NCBI GenBank assembly: GCA_002633005.1
Contig: NMRA01000040.1
Coordinates: 678,395-742,394, forward strand
Direction of reading: 5' to 3'
DNA: 64,000 nt
Source of the DNA: Phoronis australis
Taxonomy: Eukaryota > Phoronida > Phoronidae
Part shown: in pieces, positions 48,801-61,563 of the stretch
How the letters are laid out: each line of letters begins with the position of its first letter
Position numbering within the stretch: the first letter of the stretch is position 1
Program-made: the position numbers and the translations under genes
The notes under the pieces: model-generated
What the model saw: the letters and a program-made list of their open reading frames with translations, nothing else
The model's database searches: none
What the model was told of the DNA's origin: nothing

Positions 48801-51800
48801 TGAATGTTGTGCTCTTCCTAATCAATCAAACTATGTCCAACATTTCTCATGATTATTAACTGCGAGTTTAACCGTCTGTTTATTTTTCAGATTAGGCGTG
48901 AATTGTCGTGGCCCAGTTTTCCCGCTTAATGAGTGCAGAAACTATACCTCTTCCGGTATCTATTACTCTCAAGTCAAGTTCCCGCAACGATCACACTGTG
49001 AAATTGTTCAAACATTGCATAAATTCACAGCGGCGGTGATATAAACATCGGCGTGCTCGTATGTTTCTAATCATTGGCCAACACACGCGCGCGCGTGAGC
49101 GGGCGGCTAAAAATCTACTTGAGCGGTTTTTCTAACCATATGGTAGGATTCTAAAAGACATATGGTCTCTGTTGGTTCACAAAGAGAATATTTGCCATGA
49201 TTTTCCTCCAAAAAATAGGATGGCTCGACTCAGATTGCCAAATGGATTTTGACAGGGCGGTCGAAAGTCGGACATTCTAATTGGAAACGCGATACTATGG
49301 AAACATTCTTGGCAACCGCGGCGTGTAATTGGACACCCCGCGTTCGTGAATCGTGCCAGCTACCAGCGAACGCACTGGGACAGTTTGAAGAGAATTTTCT
49401 CACTTCTGTTTTCTCACTATTATGCGATGTTTTCGTTGTCAATCGTATTATATTTGAAGCTGCGGGAGGCTCAAGAAATATCGTTGTGGAGAAAACGAAT
49501 CTTCATGTTCTGTGAGTTAACTGCATGGGCCCATACCATTGATTCACAGACAATGAAACATTATCCTCCTCTAAATTATATACCAAGAATCATTTCCAGT
49601 AAAAACGACTTTTAGTCTTAAGATTGTTGGCATCTGGACTTTGTAGTTGTTCTTTTAGAGTATGTAAATTTCCGTGTTTTTGCCAAGGTGTCTATGTGCG
49701 AAGGTTTGTCTACAGCCTTTTTGCAAAACGCTTCAGTAAATCCAATTAAGTAGAATTTTTTAAATAAAAATTTTAACTTACCCTTTAGCGAAACTGTAGA
49801 TTGTAGACGTCGTGTTATCAACGAAGAACTAAATGGATAAAACACATAAAATACAGTTTGATACATGCGAATACTTCTGCCTGTAAGTGCCTCTATGAGA
49901 AACATTTAAGCAAGAAGGATTTTTTGAAAAATGTATAGCATAATACTCGTATACGCAACATATGCCTAGCCTGTGTTTGTGTGGTACACGATCTTCAGCC
50001 TTGCTACAGATGTAGCGTGACGTATCAAATATTTTTTCTACAATTCCGGAGCAGGTTTTTCGTCGATCGGATTGTGTACTTTTGAAATCGTGACTCCATT
50101 TTTCGAAATTACTTTCAATTTCAATTTAATTTTCATTATTCACTAACACGGTGAATGTGTGCATTTCTCTTATAGGTAAATGACATTGTTGGAATTCGTT
50201 ATGCACTTACGCGGTTAAAGAAACACTCGATGGAAGTCGTTTGCGATTTTGAATGAAGTTAGCTGATTTGACCATTACTAAGCTTGTGGCATTAAGGGGC
50301 CAATCTCCCAAAAGTAAACAGTTGTAGAAAATGGAATAGTATAGACAAAACATGTAGGCGAGTCAGATATGTTTAAGAGCATTCCCGACAAGTCGTAACA
50401 GCCTAGAAGAATGTTAGTTACATCTTCATACAGTAAGGAGTTAGGGCACGTGAATAAGGATAGGATATGTTCGTGTTTATTTACCGTTTATTTTGGCGTA
50501 GCGAATTTGAAATATCAATTGCTTTGTCGTAAAGATCGTCCCTACCAGTAAGACGTGTTGCTAGATACAATAAATTAGTTTTTAAAATAGGGTCGTAACG
50601 CCCTTTTCGCACTGTTCGGATTCAAAGTTTAGGGAAAAAACAGTGTAAAGTAGACTACAGGTAAGCGCATAAAATTATTACAGTGAAACCAAAGAAATCA
50701 AACAATTTAATACAGCGATTAATTTTCTCCACTGTTTTATGGAGAATTCACACTTACGCACAACTAAAATACTCTACATGTGTTAGCTAAAACGTTATTA
50801 TTTAAACGGCGTTGCTGTTCACACGCCTATTCTAACATCGTAATCGTTATATATTTGCTTTCTCATTTGAAATTTAAAACTTTTAGGTTAAAATGTTTTT
50901 ACATGGAAATGTGAATAAGTCTTTTTATAATTCCAATTGGTGTGCTAGTTAACGCTATTATAAACGAAGTGGGAAATTGCAAATGTACTGGAAACGGATG
51001 AGTGTGTTACACATTTCTAACGATGAGAACTATTTTTCTTTTGAAACAATTCAAACACGGAGAAGTAAAAGAAATACTTTTTGTTATCTTTTTGTGAACA
51101 TTGATTGTAGTCATATTAAGCACTTGCGCATTTTGGTGACGCTGCAAAAATTATTGTTGTGCATCGGTGTCTAGGACACAGTGCCACGTTTTAGCATCAA
51201 CTTTAACAACGCAAACGTGAAAGCGCGCGTGTTCCATACATGCAGAGCCATTTTTAGTTTGGACAAAACACCTCGTTTTCAAGCGTAATGGCGAATTCGT
51301 GCAAGAAGTGAATAAGGTGTCAAAAAAATGTTTACGACAACAATACGAGTTTCTTTTGTCTAAAAATACCAGGCGTGAAGTTAAGGAAGTCTATTTTTTG
51401 GTTGTAAGAAAATCTTCGACTGTTTGCGTATCTGTTGTACTAGAACCCACGATCAATTGATTCTCTGAAATTAAAAGAAAATTGCCTTCCTCTGTGAACG
51501 GTTACAAGTCAAATTAAAACCTCATCCCACGTTTACAGCGAAAACCCAAGTGTTTTGTGAAGTTTGTAGTTTATTTATTCTGGGCGTTAATAGATTCCTA
51601 TGTAAAAGCAGGTGCAAGAATTAGAAACAGGTGGCGCGGGTGTACAGTAACAGGTTCCGATGTCTGAGTCAGAATTAGACTCCCTGAACAAATGATACGA
51701 AAAAACGAATGATTTGCGGAGAATATTTGAGAAGGTGTCAAAATGGTTCTCACAGAGATTACTAAATTAAATTCGAAACTATTTACACGAACGAAATTTT

Positions 51801-54368
51801 GGAAAATTATTTGAAATTTTCAAATTCACCTTCAAATTTCCAAGATATTTTTGATGTCTAGATGTGCATCTATCAAACGTATAGTGAAAACTTTTAAAGA
51901 AGATTTTTATGTGACATTAAAAGCATCCATTCACACCACCGCTGTTTTGTGAATACGGAAATATTACAAGCCTGTGTTTCAGGACATTCAGCCTAGAGAC
52001 AATTTTTATAAGAAACCTTTGTCTTTCGTAATTACACTTTTTCACACAAAACCGCATGAACTGAAGAAATCACTATCTATTTGTTTCTTAATGTAACCTC
52101 ATAGCGCAATTAAAACTGGTACAAAGTAGCCGCACCTAAAGTAATCGGACACCGTCCTTGGGTTGAACTCCAAAGCGATAAGTCTTGATTCCACAGTCGC
52201 CAGGTGGCGAGATCGTCTCGTCCACGAGTCGTTACTCATCCTCGAACTGCCAAACAACATGTCGTGGAAGTCGACGACATTTCGTGAGTCCGTTCAATAA
52301 TAGTGTGGCAATGAGACCATTTAAAGGGAAGCAGAAAACTAACATTGTCAAAAGCAGAAATGGTCGCTAGGCGTTGGTTTTGATGCCCCATATTACAATG
52401 TCGTGCTATTTTCGTCTGGAAATACTGCACGTGGTTACACGTGGTTATGGTCTGACCGGATATCAGTAAGATGATACATTCTGGTGGTCCGCCGTGGCTT
52501 ACGAAGTAAAATACTTATTATTTTCAGCTATGTCTTCAGTGCCGTTTTCGAACCAGCGCCCCCTATGTTGCCCTACTTACAGAGACATCTTTTGTCAAAT
52601 TTGTTGCGGTAGCAGTAACTTCAAATCAGAAATGCCGAATCAAATGTGTAAAAAACAGGAAAAATTATAATGTTACAAGCGTTAGTAGTTGTTTTGGTAC
52701 ACGCCCTGTTGATAGAGATATAACAGTGATATTTCATGACATACAAGCTGATTCAAACTAATGGGAAAATTTACAAGACAGTGGCGCTTTTCCTCTGAAA
52801 ACGACGACAAAGTGAAGTAAGATAAAACAACACGAGGTAATTGATATTTCTGGGAGTGCAACTTCCATTTTACGGGTATTTCATTTGTTATCATTTCATC
52901 TGAAAATGCAACGTATTTCAAATTCTTACCATAGAATAATAATACACATAAAGGGTAACGAAACTGATTGTGCTTCGTAAAACCCTCGGGTACAACAAAC
53001 ATCATCCCCGAAACATCAGACCAGGCTACGAGTCTCCAAGTTAGCTTGAAGATGTTTATTCTAAACTTTTATTAAAACAGTGTGTTCATTGACCAGTCGC
53101 GTGTTCCCTCACTATCATTCTGACATCAGTTTCTAATTGGATCGCGGCCATTGTTATTACTATATTAGCCACGAAATTAAGAACAGATCAGACGGGAACA
53201 GCAAGAAGAAGTGTGTGCATAAATTTCCACGTCGAGCTTGTCGGCTGGTGCGGAGACGGATAGTAGCAACTAAGATTTGTGGATGCATTGAAACTCCCTT
53301 TACAGTGGTTATAAACCCGTATCCCGTCACAGTTTTGTGTTTATACCATTTACCGTTACGAAATTGGTCTCATGCTGTTCCTTAGTGAAAATAGGTGCAA
53401 TTTTCGGACTTGGAAGGAACTGACAATTCGTTATTGTTTGAGACCAGGCAAAACAACTTAACTTGTCCCGGCGTGTCATTTTATTCGCTTAGTGCGGTCA
53501 GTCGCTTACTAACGAGCTGTTGGTTCTTTGCAGGTTGAGATCAATTTTGTAGCAGCAAGTGAGGTTTAAATCAAAATTTAATTTCTTACATCAAACGGAG
53601 GTTTATTGCTGCTTTCAAAACTTTCTTCTTTATAGCTGTCAAAAACTGACTTTTGATTTAGAACCGTTTGCCCACTGGTCTTAACTTGTTTATTATCCAG
53701 GTGGCTTCTAGCCACGGAAAGAAGCGTTAGTTTGTCAGTTATTCTGAAACCCGGCTCAACGATTTGGCATGGTTGCCAAGATACAAACTGAGCTATCACG
53801 AGATTAAATTTGATGAGTGCTACTGCGAACCACTATTGGCTGAGGAGGGGAATAAATCTTTAGTTCCAAACTTTAATTTAAATAACCATTGCTGGAATTT
53901 TGTATAATTCCTGTCAACGAAATGAAGAAAATGGTTTTGCGTGGAGTTATTACCGTTTTTACGACTGAAAATGTAATCTTGTGGGATTAGTGTTAGACGT
54001 GATAGCTTTAACCAGAGCTATAAAACAACAAAATCCATTACGTTTTTGTTATTTTATAACAAATCACCAGATGTCGTCGTTGTCTTCCACACACTCGCTG
54101 AAATCAAGGCCGATGACTAACTGCTAAATACGCCAGTTTAACTCCACTCAACAGAGCCTTGTTCTGCAACCATGCAAGGAGGCTCATCTCAAAAATCACC
54201 TTTCTCGCCTACAATGTCACCTTACAGCCCAAAACAGTACTACAAAGTGAAAGAAAGACTCGTGTAGAAGTACGCAGTTTGACAAAAGCTAGATTATAAT
54301 CGACCTGCCATTCGCTACATACGCATTTCCTTCTTGTTTTGAAACTAAGAATTATGAGGTAATACAAT
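42886..54368. other. Long gene-poor region, nothing recognised
   Basis: No open frame above about 125 codons and none with familiar domains. Single unresolved bases lie at 44523 and 45358; the latter follows 11 G within a GC-rich patch (45345-45385) containing GGGGTCCGGACC. Some undetected short exons or non-coding RNA genes are possible. Confidence 0.45.
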
Positions 54369-54809
54369 TTGTTTCTAGTTCTGAAACAGCGACATTCCTG
54401 TTTTGGAATGCTATCTAATTTTATTTTACTCGTTGCAGTTTTAGAATGCTTGCGCGCAGGAACGCGTTGTCCATTGACGATATGTTGGGTAAACAACATC
54501 ACCAAACATAATGGCTGCAACTTCATTTTTGATCGGTCCATTAGAAACGACGATAGCCGCTATTACGGCAAATTGCGCAAGACAGACGTCGATTTGGATA
54601 CAAGGCGCGACTCCGACAGTCACCCTAGGAATGTAAATCATTATCCGAACCCTCTCTTAAGGTCGTTAAGGCCTTTGTTGATAAATACGTCATTTTCTGT
54701 AATTGCTACATACAACACGACTCAGGAACGCCATTCGCGGGACAGTTCAGCGGAATGTAGGGATTACGTAGATTTGTGTGGTGCTCCGAAACCAGATTCT
54801 ATGCCGTAA
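54369..54809 (+). other. Unexplained 146-codon open reading frame with secretory look
   Basis: ATG-to-stop frame of 146 codons. A second ATG (54408) is followed by a hydrophobic stretch (NFILLVAVLECLRAG) that could act as a signal peptide. Three N-glycosylation sequons (NIT, NTS, NTT) and several cysteines follow. No family is recognised, and a frame this long could occur by chance in this much AT-rich DNA. Confidence 0.2.
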
Positions 54810-55587
54810 AATTGCTGTCGAACTCTGATAGCTTCATAATGACAAGAGTCAAGACAATGTGCAAAGTTAATACAACTGCCAACAGCTGCCGTTGAAGATT
54901 TAAGTGCCGTCCACACAGAGAGACTTACCCTAAAACAAATTACTCTTATAGAGAGGTGTAAATGGCAATGCGTGTTCCATTACCTATGGAGGCAGTGCTT
55001 CAAGGGGGGGGGGGCAAAGTTACTCCGTTCAACGTGTAGCACGAAGGATGAGATAATATGTAAACAGCATACATTAGGCAAAGTAAACGGTATTGCATGT
55101 ATTGACAATTTGTAATAAAATCACCAAAACGCCGTGTATTTTGTCCTTTTTATATCTCTAGTCAAAAGTAATAACTTCACGAACCTCATACCATCCAACA
55201 GTTTTTTTAATGTTTATTACGAAATCTTCAGAATACAATGAATATACGTACCTAGAACCCCAAAATGCGTTTTCGACCGTAAAACACATAAAATTTCCTT
55301 AACAGAAACTGCCAAAATTCATCGTAAGTAATGAAAAAGCACTATCGCTTTCCGTGATACTCCGTTGTAATCGAGTAATGAATATTTGTGAATATGCACA
55401 CTTTACTGTATAATGTTATGGGATTTTATAATCTGACAGAAAACGTAATTATCAAAGAAATAAATGTCTACATATGGGCCTGCATATTTTGCAGTCCGGT
55501 TAAGTACTAAAACATAATTATTTCAAAATGGTAATGTAACGCGCGGCCGACAACCAATTACTTTCATGTAAGACTGGACTGTAAATA
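54810..55587. other. Intergenic with an 11-G run
   Basis: No gene recognised. A run of 11 G lies at 55004-55014. Confidence 0.45.
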
Positions 55588-55968
55588 CATACATACATAC
55601 ATACATACATTCATACATACATACATACATACATACATACATACATACATACATACATACATACATACAAAGACACATACACACACATACATACATACAT
55701 ACATGCATGCATACATACACACACACACACACACACATACACACATACATACATACATACATACATACATACATACATACAAAAACACATACACACACAC
55801 ACATACATACATACATACATACATGCATACATACATACAAAGACACATACATACATACATACATACATACAAAGACACATACACACACACATACATACAT
55901 ACATACATGCATGCATACATACATACACACACACATACATACATACATACATACATACATACATACAT
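55588..55968. repeat. CATA tetranucleotide / CA dinucleotide microsatellite
   Basis: Long CATA runs alternating with CA runs and a recurring CAAAGACACATA junction. Open frames on both strands (Tyr-Val-Cys-Met, Ile-His-Thr) are artefacts of the 4-base period. Confidence 0.95.
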
Positions 55969-58900
55969 GTATTCACCCGTCCATTAATTTAAGGTTATGT
56001 AGCACCTCATCAACAAGCTTGTGTATTTAGCCAAATACAACAAAACTTTAGATTTCAGCTCAGTGAAAGTTCACATTTTCTGAAAGTAGAAAGCCTGCAG
56101 AATTTGATTTTTAATTTATACCTATCTCTCGTTAATCGGGCTTTTTTAGTAAAAGTTAGCAAAAAGGAAAGGTTCACTCATTGCAAAACAACGGTACCTG
56201 ACCGAATTCCATTTGATATAAATACTCAAGACGGAATAACGAAAACGTTGTAATTACAATTTTCTAAATTACCTCTTCATTTTCGCTTTATACAATTTAT
56301 GAGTTTTTAATAAAAATAAAAAATATCCTCCTTTTGGTAACCCTCATGCAAAATAGAACATTTTAACAATTCTTGTTTTTAATACCGTTTTCGAGAATCA
56401 TAAAGCATAGTGTCGGAAAGTTTCATATGAATCCAACAAGTAATTTCAGGTATAAGATGTTCAGAATTTAGTCATTTTGAACATTTTTCTAGGGTCCTGA
56501 ATAACCTTAACCAGGTGTATGTTGGTAATTGTTGAACATCAGACAATCCCACCTGCAGAATTAGTTTATACCAAAAAACTCAAATAATTAACCTGTTTAC
56601 TCAACCACATAAAGTGCATTTCATAACTTTCCTGACATAATTGAAACCGTGGCAATCAACGAAAGAAATCTTTTAGTAAAATGATGAGTGTCAAACTGAA
56701 GACACTCAAGCATGACAGAGTTGGCTCTAAAGAAACAGTCAAAGTGTTTCAATCTAATGCATATCCGTATGGAAACGTGTCATGTGCGCGTTTTAGTATT
56801 AAAACGTCCTCCCTTTGTGATCGTTTTATGTCAAACACGGCTAACGGTTATTTTATTGCTTCCAGAAAACAATTCCTCTCAAATTCATTTCGAATAGGTT
56901 GTTGTGAAATAAAAAATTCAATTTACCTGAACACACGTAGATTTCATAAAACCATCAAACTATGACTTCGCGTTATCAATCATGGGGAATTGAGAAACAA
57001 ATCTACTGTACAACGCTCCCGCAGTTTTGGCGTTGTCGCAAACGCAGTAAGACGCTGGCTGCCCGCATGTTTTCTTATTGTCCACCATGGAGTTTTGTAC
57101 TTAAATTCTTATTAAAAACTATGTAAGCGGTCGGAGTCTTTTAAAAACATATTTTATTTGCTTTTGTGTAAGCAATTAATTAAAATGGGAAACAAGCGTT
57201 TTTATGATATAGATGCAGCTTTCGAAAACCGCGAAAAAATGTTTCCGTCCCCAAGAAGTTCTAGGAGATGTCGCCCACCCAAACCCAATGACAACAATTT
57301 CTCGTTATTGGGCTCTGCCATTGTTTATACCCCCATATACTCATACAAGGAAAAAGTTAATATACCTTTCCCACACATTATGTCAGATCAATTTTAACCG
57401 GCTGTTATAAAACCGAACACAAAAGGAAGTTAGTGTAAACATGGCTGAAATTGTCAGCAACAATTCTATAATGAGATAAACATTTCGAATACTCGGCCAT
57501 AGTTGGTTCTAATAAATACTTTTAGCTATTTGTGATCGGAACTATTCACAGTTGCACCGTGAAAGCGCGTCGTTATCATGGAAATACAAATGCCAGTTGT
57601 TCCGAAACGAATTATTTGTCAATTCGCCTATAGGTAATATTACCAAAAACTGAGAAACAAGAAACAGTCTCACAGATACAAATATCGGTTTTGTATATAT
57701 CTTGTTTGTCTTGGTTATGTAGCTTGTTCATATATAAAAACGTGTTACTACGGCAGCAAAGTTTGGTAAACAAGTCAAAATACACTTCCCAGTAGAAATT
57801 TCAAGGTTCCGAAGTGCAAGTTTTTCTGAGAGATTCTGTTATCTGCCCACGGAAAAATTACGGGGTGATCAAAGAATGGAACTAGTTGAAGTTTTAATTA
57901 ATTAATCCTACTGAAATGCAATTATTTTTTCAAATTTGATTGACTCAAACTTCAGTCAGAGGATACCTGAACACTTTAATCATGAGTCAGCTTGCATTGA
58001 ATTTTTGCTCTTGCTAAAGGAATCAAAAATCAGAATTCTACACAAAATATTATGAGTTCATTTTTGGCTCCCCGTGCATGCGTTATTCGACATAAGATAA
58101 ACTACTCGACAATTCGTTTTGTAACTACCAACATAAGACACTATTGACAAAATGTAAGAGGAAAGGTCTCAGTTTCATCGCTTTATTGGCAAACCTGTAT
58201 CACGGTGATGCAGTTGCTTGGCAAGCTGTGGCTAGGAATGTCGCTTTTTCAATAATTAAATAAATGTAACTTATGCCGTGTTGTAACTGAATGAAAACGG
58301 CTCATTTGAATACGTTACCTATACACAATTATATAGATTTTGTAACGTGCTGGCCGTTTAGGTTCTCATGATTTTCAAGTCGCGTGGGGTTCAATTTTGC
58401 CCGGGTTTCTGTAATTTCTCAACCGCGCGTGCGTTGGCATGTCTATGTGTTTAATTTGGATAATAAAGTTTTGAACTTCATCACAGCAAAGAGATTGAAA
58501 CCACGTTGAAGAGAATTTTTAAAGGGGCACTTCGTTGCAGTTTAACAGTCAATTCTAAGCGAAATCGGTACCATACTCACTCGATCTGAATTATTGCCGA
58601 ACGAGTAAGCAACTCAAGTGTAGGCTTATATTTTCGAATTCTTTTTTATCGTTAGCCAACTTGAACCCAAAAATCTCCGACGCGTACAGCTAGCCTATTG
58701 CAGCAAACGCAGTCACGTTTTTAAAACGAGTTTTTAAAACCGTGACTGTGTTAAACTTGACCATATTGAGTTAAAACTAGCATTTAAAAATTGTCTGAGG
58801 TCTTGACAATTAAAATCGTCAAAAAAACTCAGCCAATGGGCATTTTTTAATAAAAATCCATCATTTTTCAATAAAAAATGGTTCCTATCTGTGTTCAGGC

Positions 58901-59403
58901 ATTGTATTATTTTATGTATTGTTTGTTAGAATAAATAACGAGCTAAAAACAAATCATTTGGGGTACCACTGCACATTCACTGGTTAGATAGTCTTGGTAG
59001 TGACATCTATTGGTGAATACAATAACTAGTCGATGGAATTTGACTATTGACAAATCTAAAAGAAGAACTATATCCAGCGTTTAAACATGCCAACTTGGCC
59101 ATATCGCAACGAAAACAAATATTTTGATTTACGTTACACATTATGACGTTCAATCTTCTTGATAATATCGTTATGACAGAATTTTATCTCGTCTTTGTGA
59201 TGTCTTAATTTCAGCTTCAGTTACTTCCGGCTACTCGGATTCTTGTTGCTACTGTAAATAGTGTGACATTTTCTGAACATAAAGGTAAATTTGTCATTGA
59301 ATACGAGCTGTTTTCATCAAGTTGATACCTCACTCAATCTTGGTTTGTGAGAGGTAGCGATAATGTTGAAAAATCGAACACGCTTCCAGTCCTGCCTGTT
59401 CTT
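55969..59403. other. Intergenic, short palindrome at 58710-58748
   Basis: No gene recognised; open frames are under 95 codons. CAGTCACG at 58710 and its complement CGTGACTG ending at 58748 bracket TTTTAAAA tracts, giving arms of about 18 bp and a potential hairpin. Confidence 0.4.
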
Positions 59404-59410
59404 GGTCGGA

Positions 59411-60406
59411 CTAGACAATGACCATCGCCTCTGTTGCCAGTGTTGGCCCGACCAGAGGCGATCTGCAGCTGCTATAAGCGCTCCATACGCCGGAAGCTTT
59501 TCAGCGAATTATGCCTCGCACTGACTAAAGCATGAAAGTCACGTTGTTATAAATACCTTTTGCGTATAGAGGGACACCTTAGGAGGTTGGCAATGTGTTT
59601 AAGTCCTTCCAACCCGAACAAATACTTCTGTTAATCGTTATCGAACTTTTTGTTCGAGCAGTCACTTGTTCAGTTCCCGCAGTTATACTGCGCACGCTCC
59701 AATTTTTACCGCGCTCGCTAGGTGATGTGACTTCATGACCTCAATCTTTAAATAGGCCAAAGGTGAGCCATTGCGGTCTTGTCAGTCAAATGTTTGTTTC
59801 CAAAATGCCACCACTTATACTTGTCTTTAATTGGCGTTACTTGAAACTGATTGTATTTCAATGAATTATTGTTTGTATTTGATAAAAATAAATGCTGTTG
59901 ATATGACATTTAATGGTCTTTGTGCACATATTTGACATTTTAATGTTTAACAACACGGCAAATGCACAGCTGGTTCCCGGCAGCACGTACGCAAAGGGAG
60001 GAAACTTCAGCTTTCAAAGTTCGCCGGTAGGACCGCAACTTCTGACCTTCGGCCTGGTTAAAAGAATCTCTTGGCGTGCGCCGAGTGATAATGTTGAGCT
60101 CACGATTTTGGGAACCGAAATAGGGACTGCTCAAAGAAAAAGTTTGATAACAAGAGTATTTGTTCGAGTTGGAAGGAATTAAACACATCGACAACCTCCT
60201 AAGGTGTTCCTCTATGCGCAAAAGGTATTTATAACAATGTGACTTTGATGTTTTAGTCGGTGCGAGACATAATTCGCCGAAAAGCTTCCGGCATATGGAG
60301 CTCCTATAGGAGCTGCATTGCCTCTGGTCCAGTCGGGCCAACAGAGGCGATGGTCATTGCTTACTCCAGCTCCAGAGTAGCGCTAGAGACGATGGTCATT
60401 GTCTAG
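59411..60406. mobile_element. 996-bp non-autonomous DNA transposon with long TIRs and 7-bp target duplication
   Basis: The ends are CTAGACAATGACCATCG (59411) and its exact complement ending at 60406. They are immediately flanked by the direct repeat GGTCGGA (59404-59410 and 60407-60413), a 7-bp target site duplication. Inverted similarity continues inward for over 200 bp (left arm to about 59624, right arm from about 60156). The right arm carries an extra 46 bp in which GATGGTCATTG is repeated. The interior (59625-60155) encodes no transposase; the 89-codon frame at 59913-60182 is unrecognised. The same TIR sequence forms the compact element at 36948-37251. Confidence 0.88.
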
Positions 60407-60641
60407 GGTCGGATGTGCCATGAATCAGTTTTCTCCACTATCCATGGTATTAGGCAAATCTTACGCAAAAAGATTTGCATTCAGGTGAATGAGAAAGCGT
60501 GCGCCGTTTACCCGCGAGTATGCAGTGAAGACATCAGCACATCAAAGGCTTGATCAGTTGATGGCGCCGTTACAGATTGAAGAGAGCTACTCACTATTCA
60601 TGGGCTTAACTGCCGTGCTGGATGTGTAGAAAATTTCAGTA

Positions 60642-60904
60642 ACTCTGGGACTTGAACCCAGGTTGCACGAGCGATGGCCAAGAATCTAAACCGTTCAGCC
60701 AAGAGGCAACTGCCACTTGGCATGCGACTTAGAGAGGCTTTCAATCTGGCTGTATGTGTCATCTCACGTGACTTCTGGTTGTGACGACACGTACAGCCCG
60801 ATAAAGCCTTTCTAAGTGGTTTGCCAAGTGGCAGTTGCCTCTTGGATGAACAGTTTAGACGATTGGCCATCGCTCATGCAACCTAGATTCAAGTCCTGGA
60901 GTCA
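60642..60904. repeat. Long palindrome with tRNA-like promoter boxes
   Basis: Left arm (60642 to about 60768) and right arm (about 60780 to 60904) are inverted copies, near-identical over the outer 80 bp and more diverged inward, with a centre of only a dozen bases. Each arm, read outward, contains TTGGCTGAACGGTTTAG-like (A box) and GGTTCAAGTCC-like (B box) strings, as in tRNA-derived SINEs. This could be two head-to-head SINE pieces or a foldback element. The 90-codon minus-strand frame across it is not a gene. Confidence 0.8.
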
Positions 60905-60906
60905 CA

Positions 60907-61485
60907 GATGAGATAACTGCTGTCATAAACCAATACGCCTGTTTAGCGTACGAGTTTCAAAGTCAAAAACTGAACAATAGGCAAAAGACCAACATGACTG
61001 TTTTTGAAATTACAAAGTAAACCATTAGCTGTCTTTGAACTTTCAAAATCAAGGCATTATAAGACTATAAGAGAAATTAGCGAATGGATTTCTTCAGCAT
61101 CAGGGCTAAGCAACGAGCATAAATTTGTGTCTCGCTTAGACGTTGGGGTAAGAAAACGCCAAATGTTAACATAGGATTTGTCTCATGTCTACTGAATAAT
61201 GCCAATAATGGACAGAAAACTTATTTTAAAAGTCTGGGACTACTATATTTTACCATTTTTTTGTCCACTTAAACTGCTGATGTTTGTTTTATTTGTTAAA
61301 CAGAAGAATCATTAATAATGTTCTTAATTGTGTTGTTGCTTATGATCCTTTTTTGTTTTTTTACAATCCATTATTTTAAGAGAAATATGTCAAACTTGCT
61401 AGATAAATGCTTGGCAATTTAAACACAATTTTTATCGTCTTTGTTTGCAAGAGGAGTTCTGTTAGGTGTCAGTTGTTTTTTTCAG
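60907..61485 (+). promoter_or_regulatory. Upstream region / 5' intron end of DNAAF6
   Basis: No coding exon recognised. A polypyrimidine stretch and TTTTTTTCAG end exactly at 61485, a good splice acceptor, so at least one non-coding 5' exon and the promoter should lie further left. Their positions are not visible to me. Confidence 0.4.
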
Positions 61486-61563
61486 ATGGACATTGGATCA
61501 TCTCTTATCAAACTTGCGGACATGTTGAATCCTAAAGAGGATTCTGACAGCGATGATGACCAG
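61486..61563 (+). CDS. DNAAF6: DNAAF6 (PIH1D3/Twister), first coding exon
   Basis: 26 codons, beginning with ATG directly after the acceptor TTTTTTTCAG and ending at donor GTGAAT (phase 0). It encodes MDIGSSLIKLADMLNPKEDS followed by an acidic stretch. This resembles the start of animal DNAAF6 (human: a leucine-rich stretch, LLNPEE and acidic residues). DNAAF6 is a cytoplasmic PIH-domain co-chaperone that works with HSP90/HSP70 and DNAAF2/DNAAF4 in pre-assembling axonemal dynein arms; its loss causes ciliary dyskinesia in humans. The true start could lie in an earlier exon, but this ATG gives a normal N-terminus. Confidence 0.75.

Noticed and set aside
55523-56030. Overlapping 94-145 codon frames (Tyr-Val-Cys-Met and Ile-His-Thr repeats)
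   Set aside because: Artefacts of the CATA/CA tetranucleotide tract, open in all frames.
60598-60870. 90-codon minus-strand frame
   Set aside because: It runs through the long palindrome and reflects its inverted structure.
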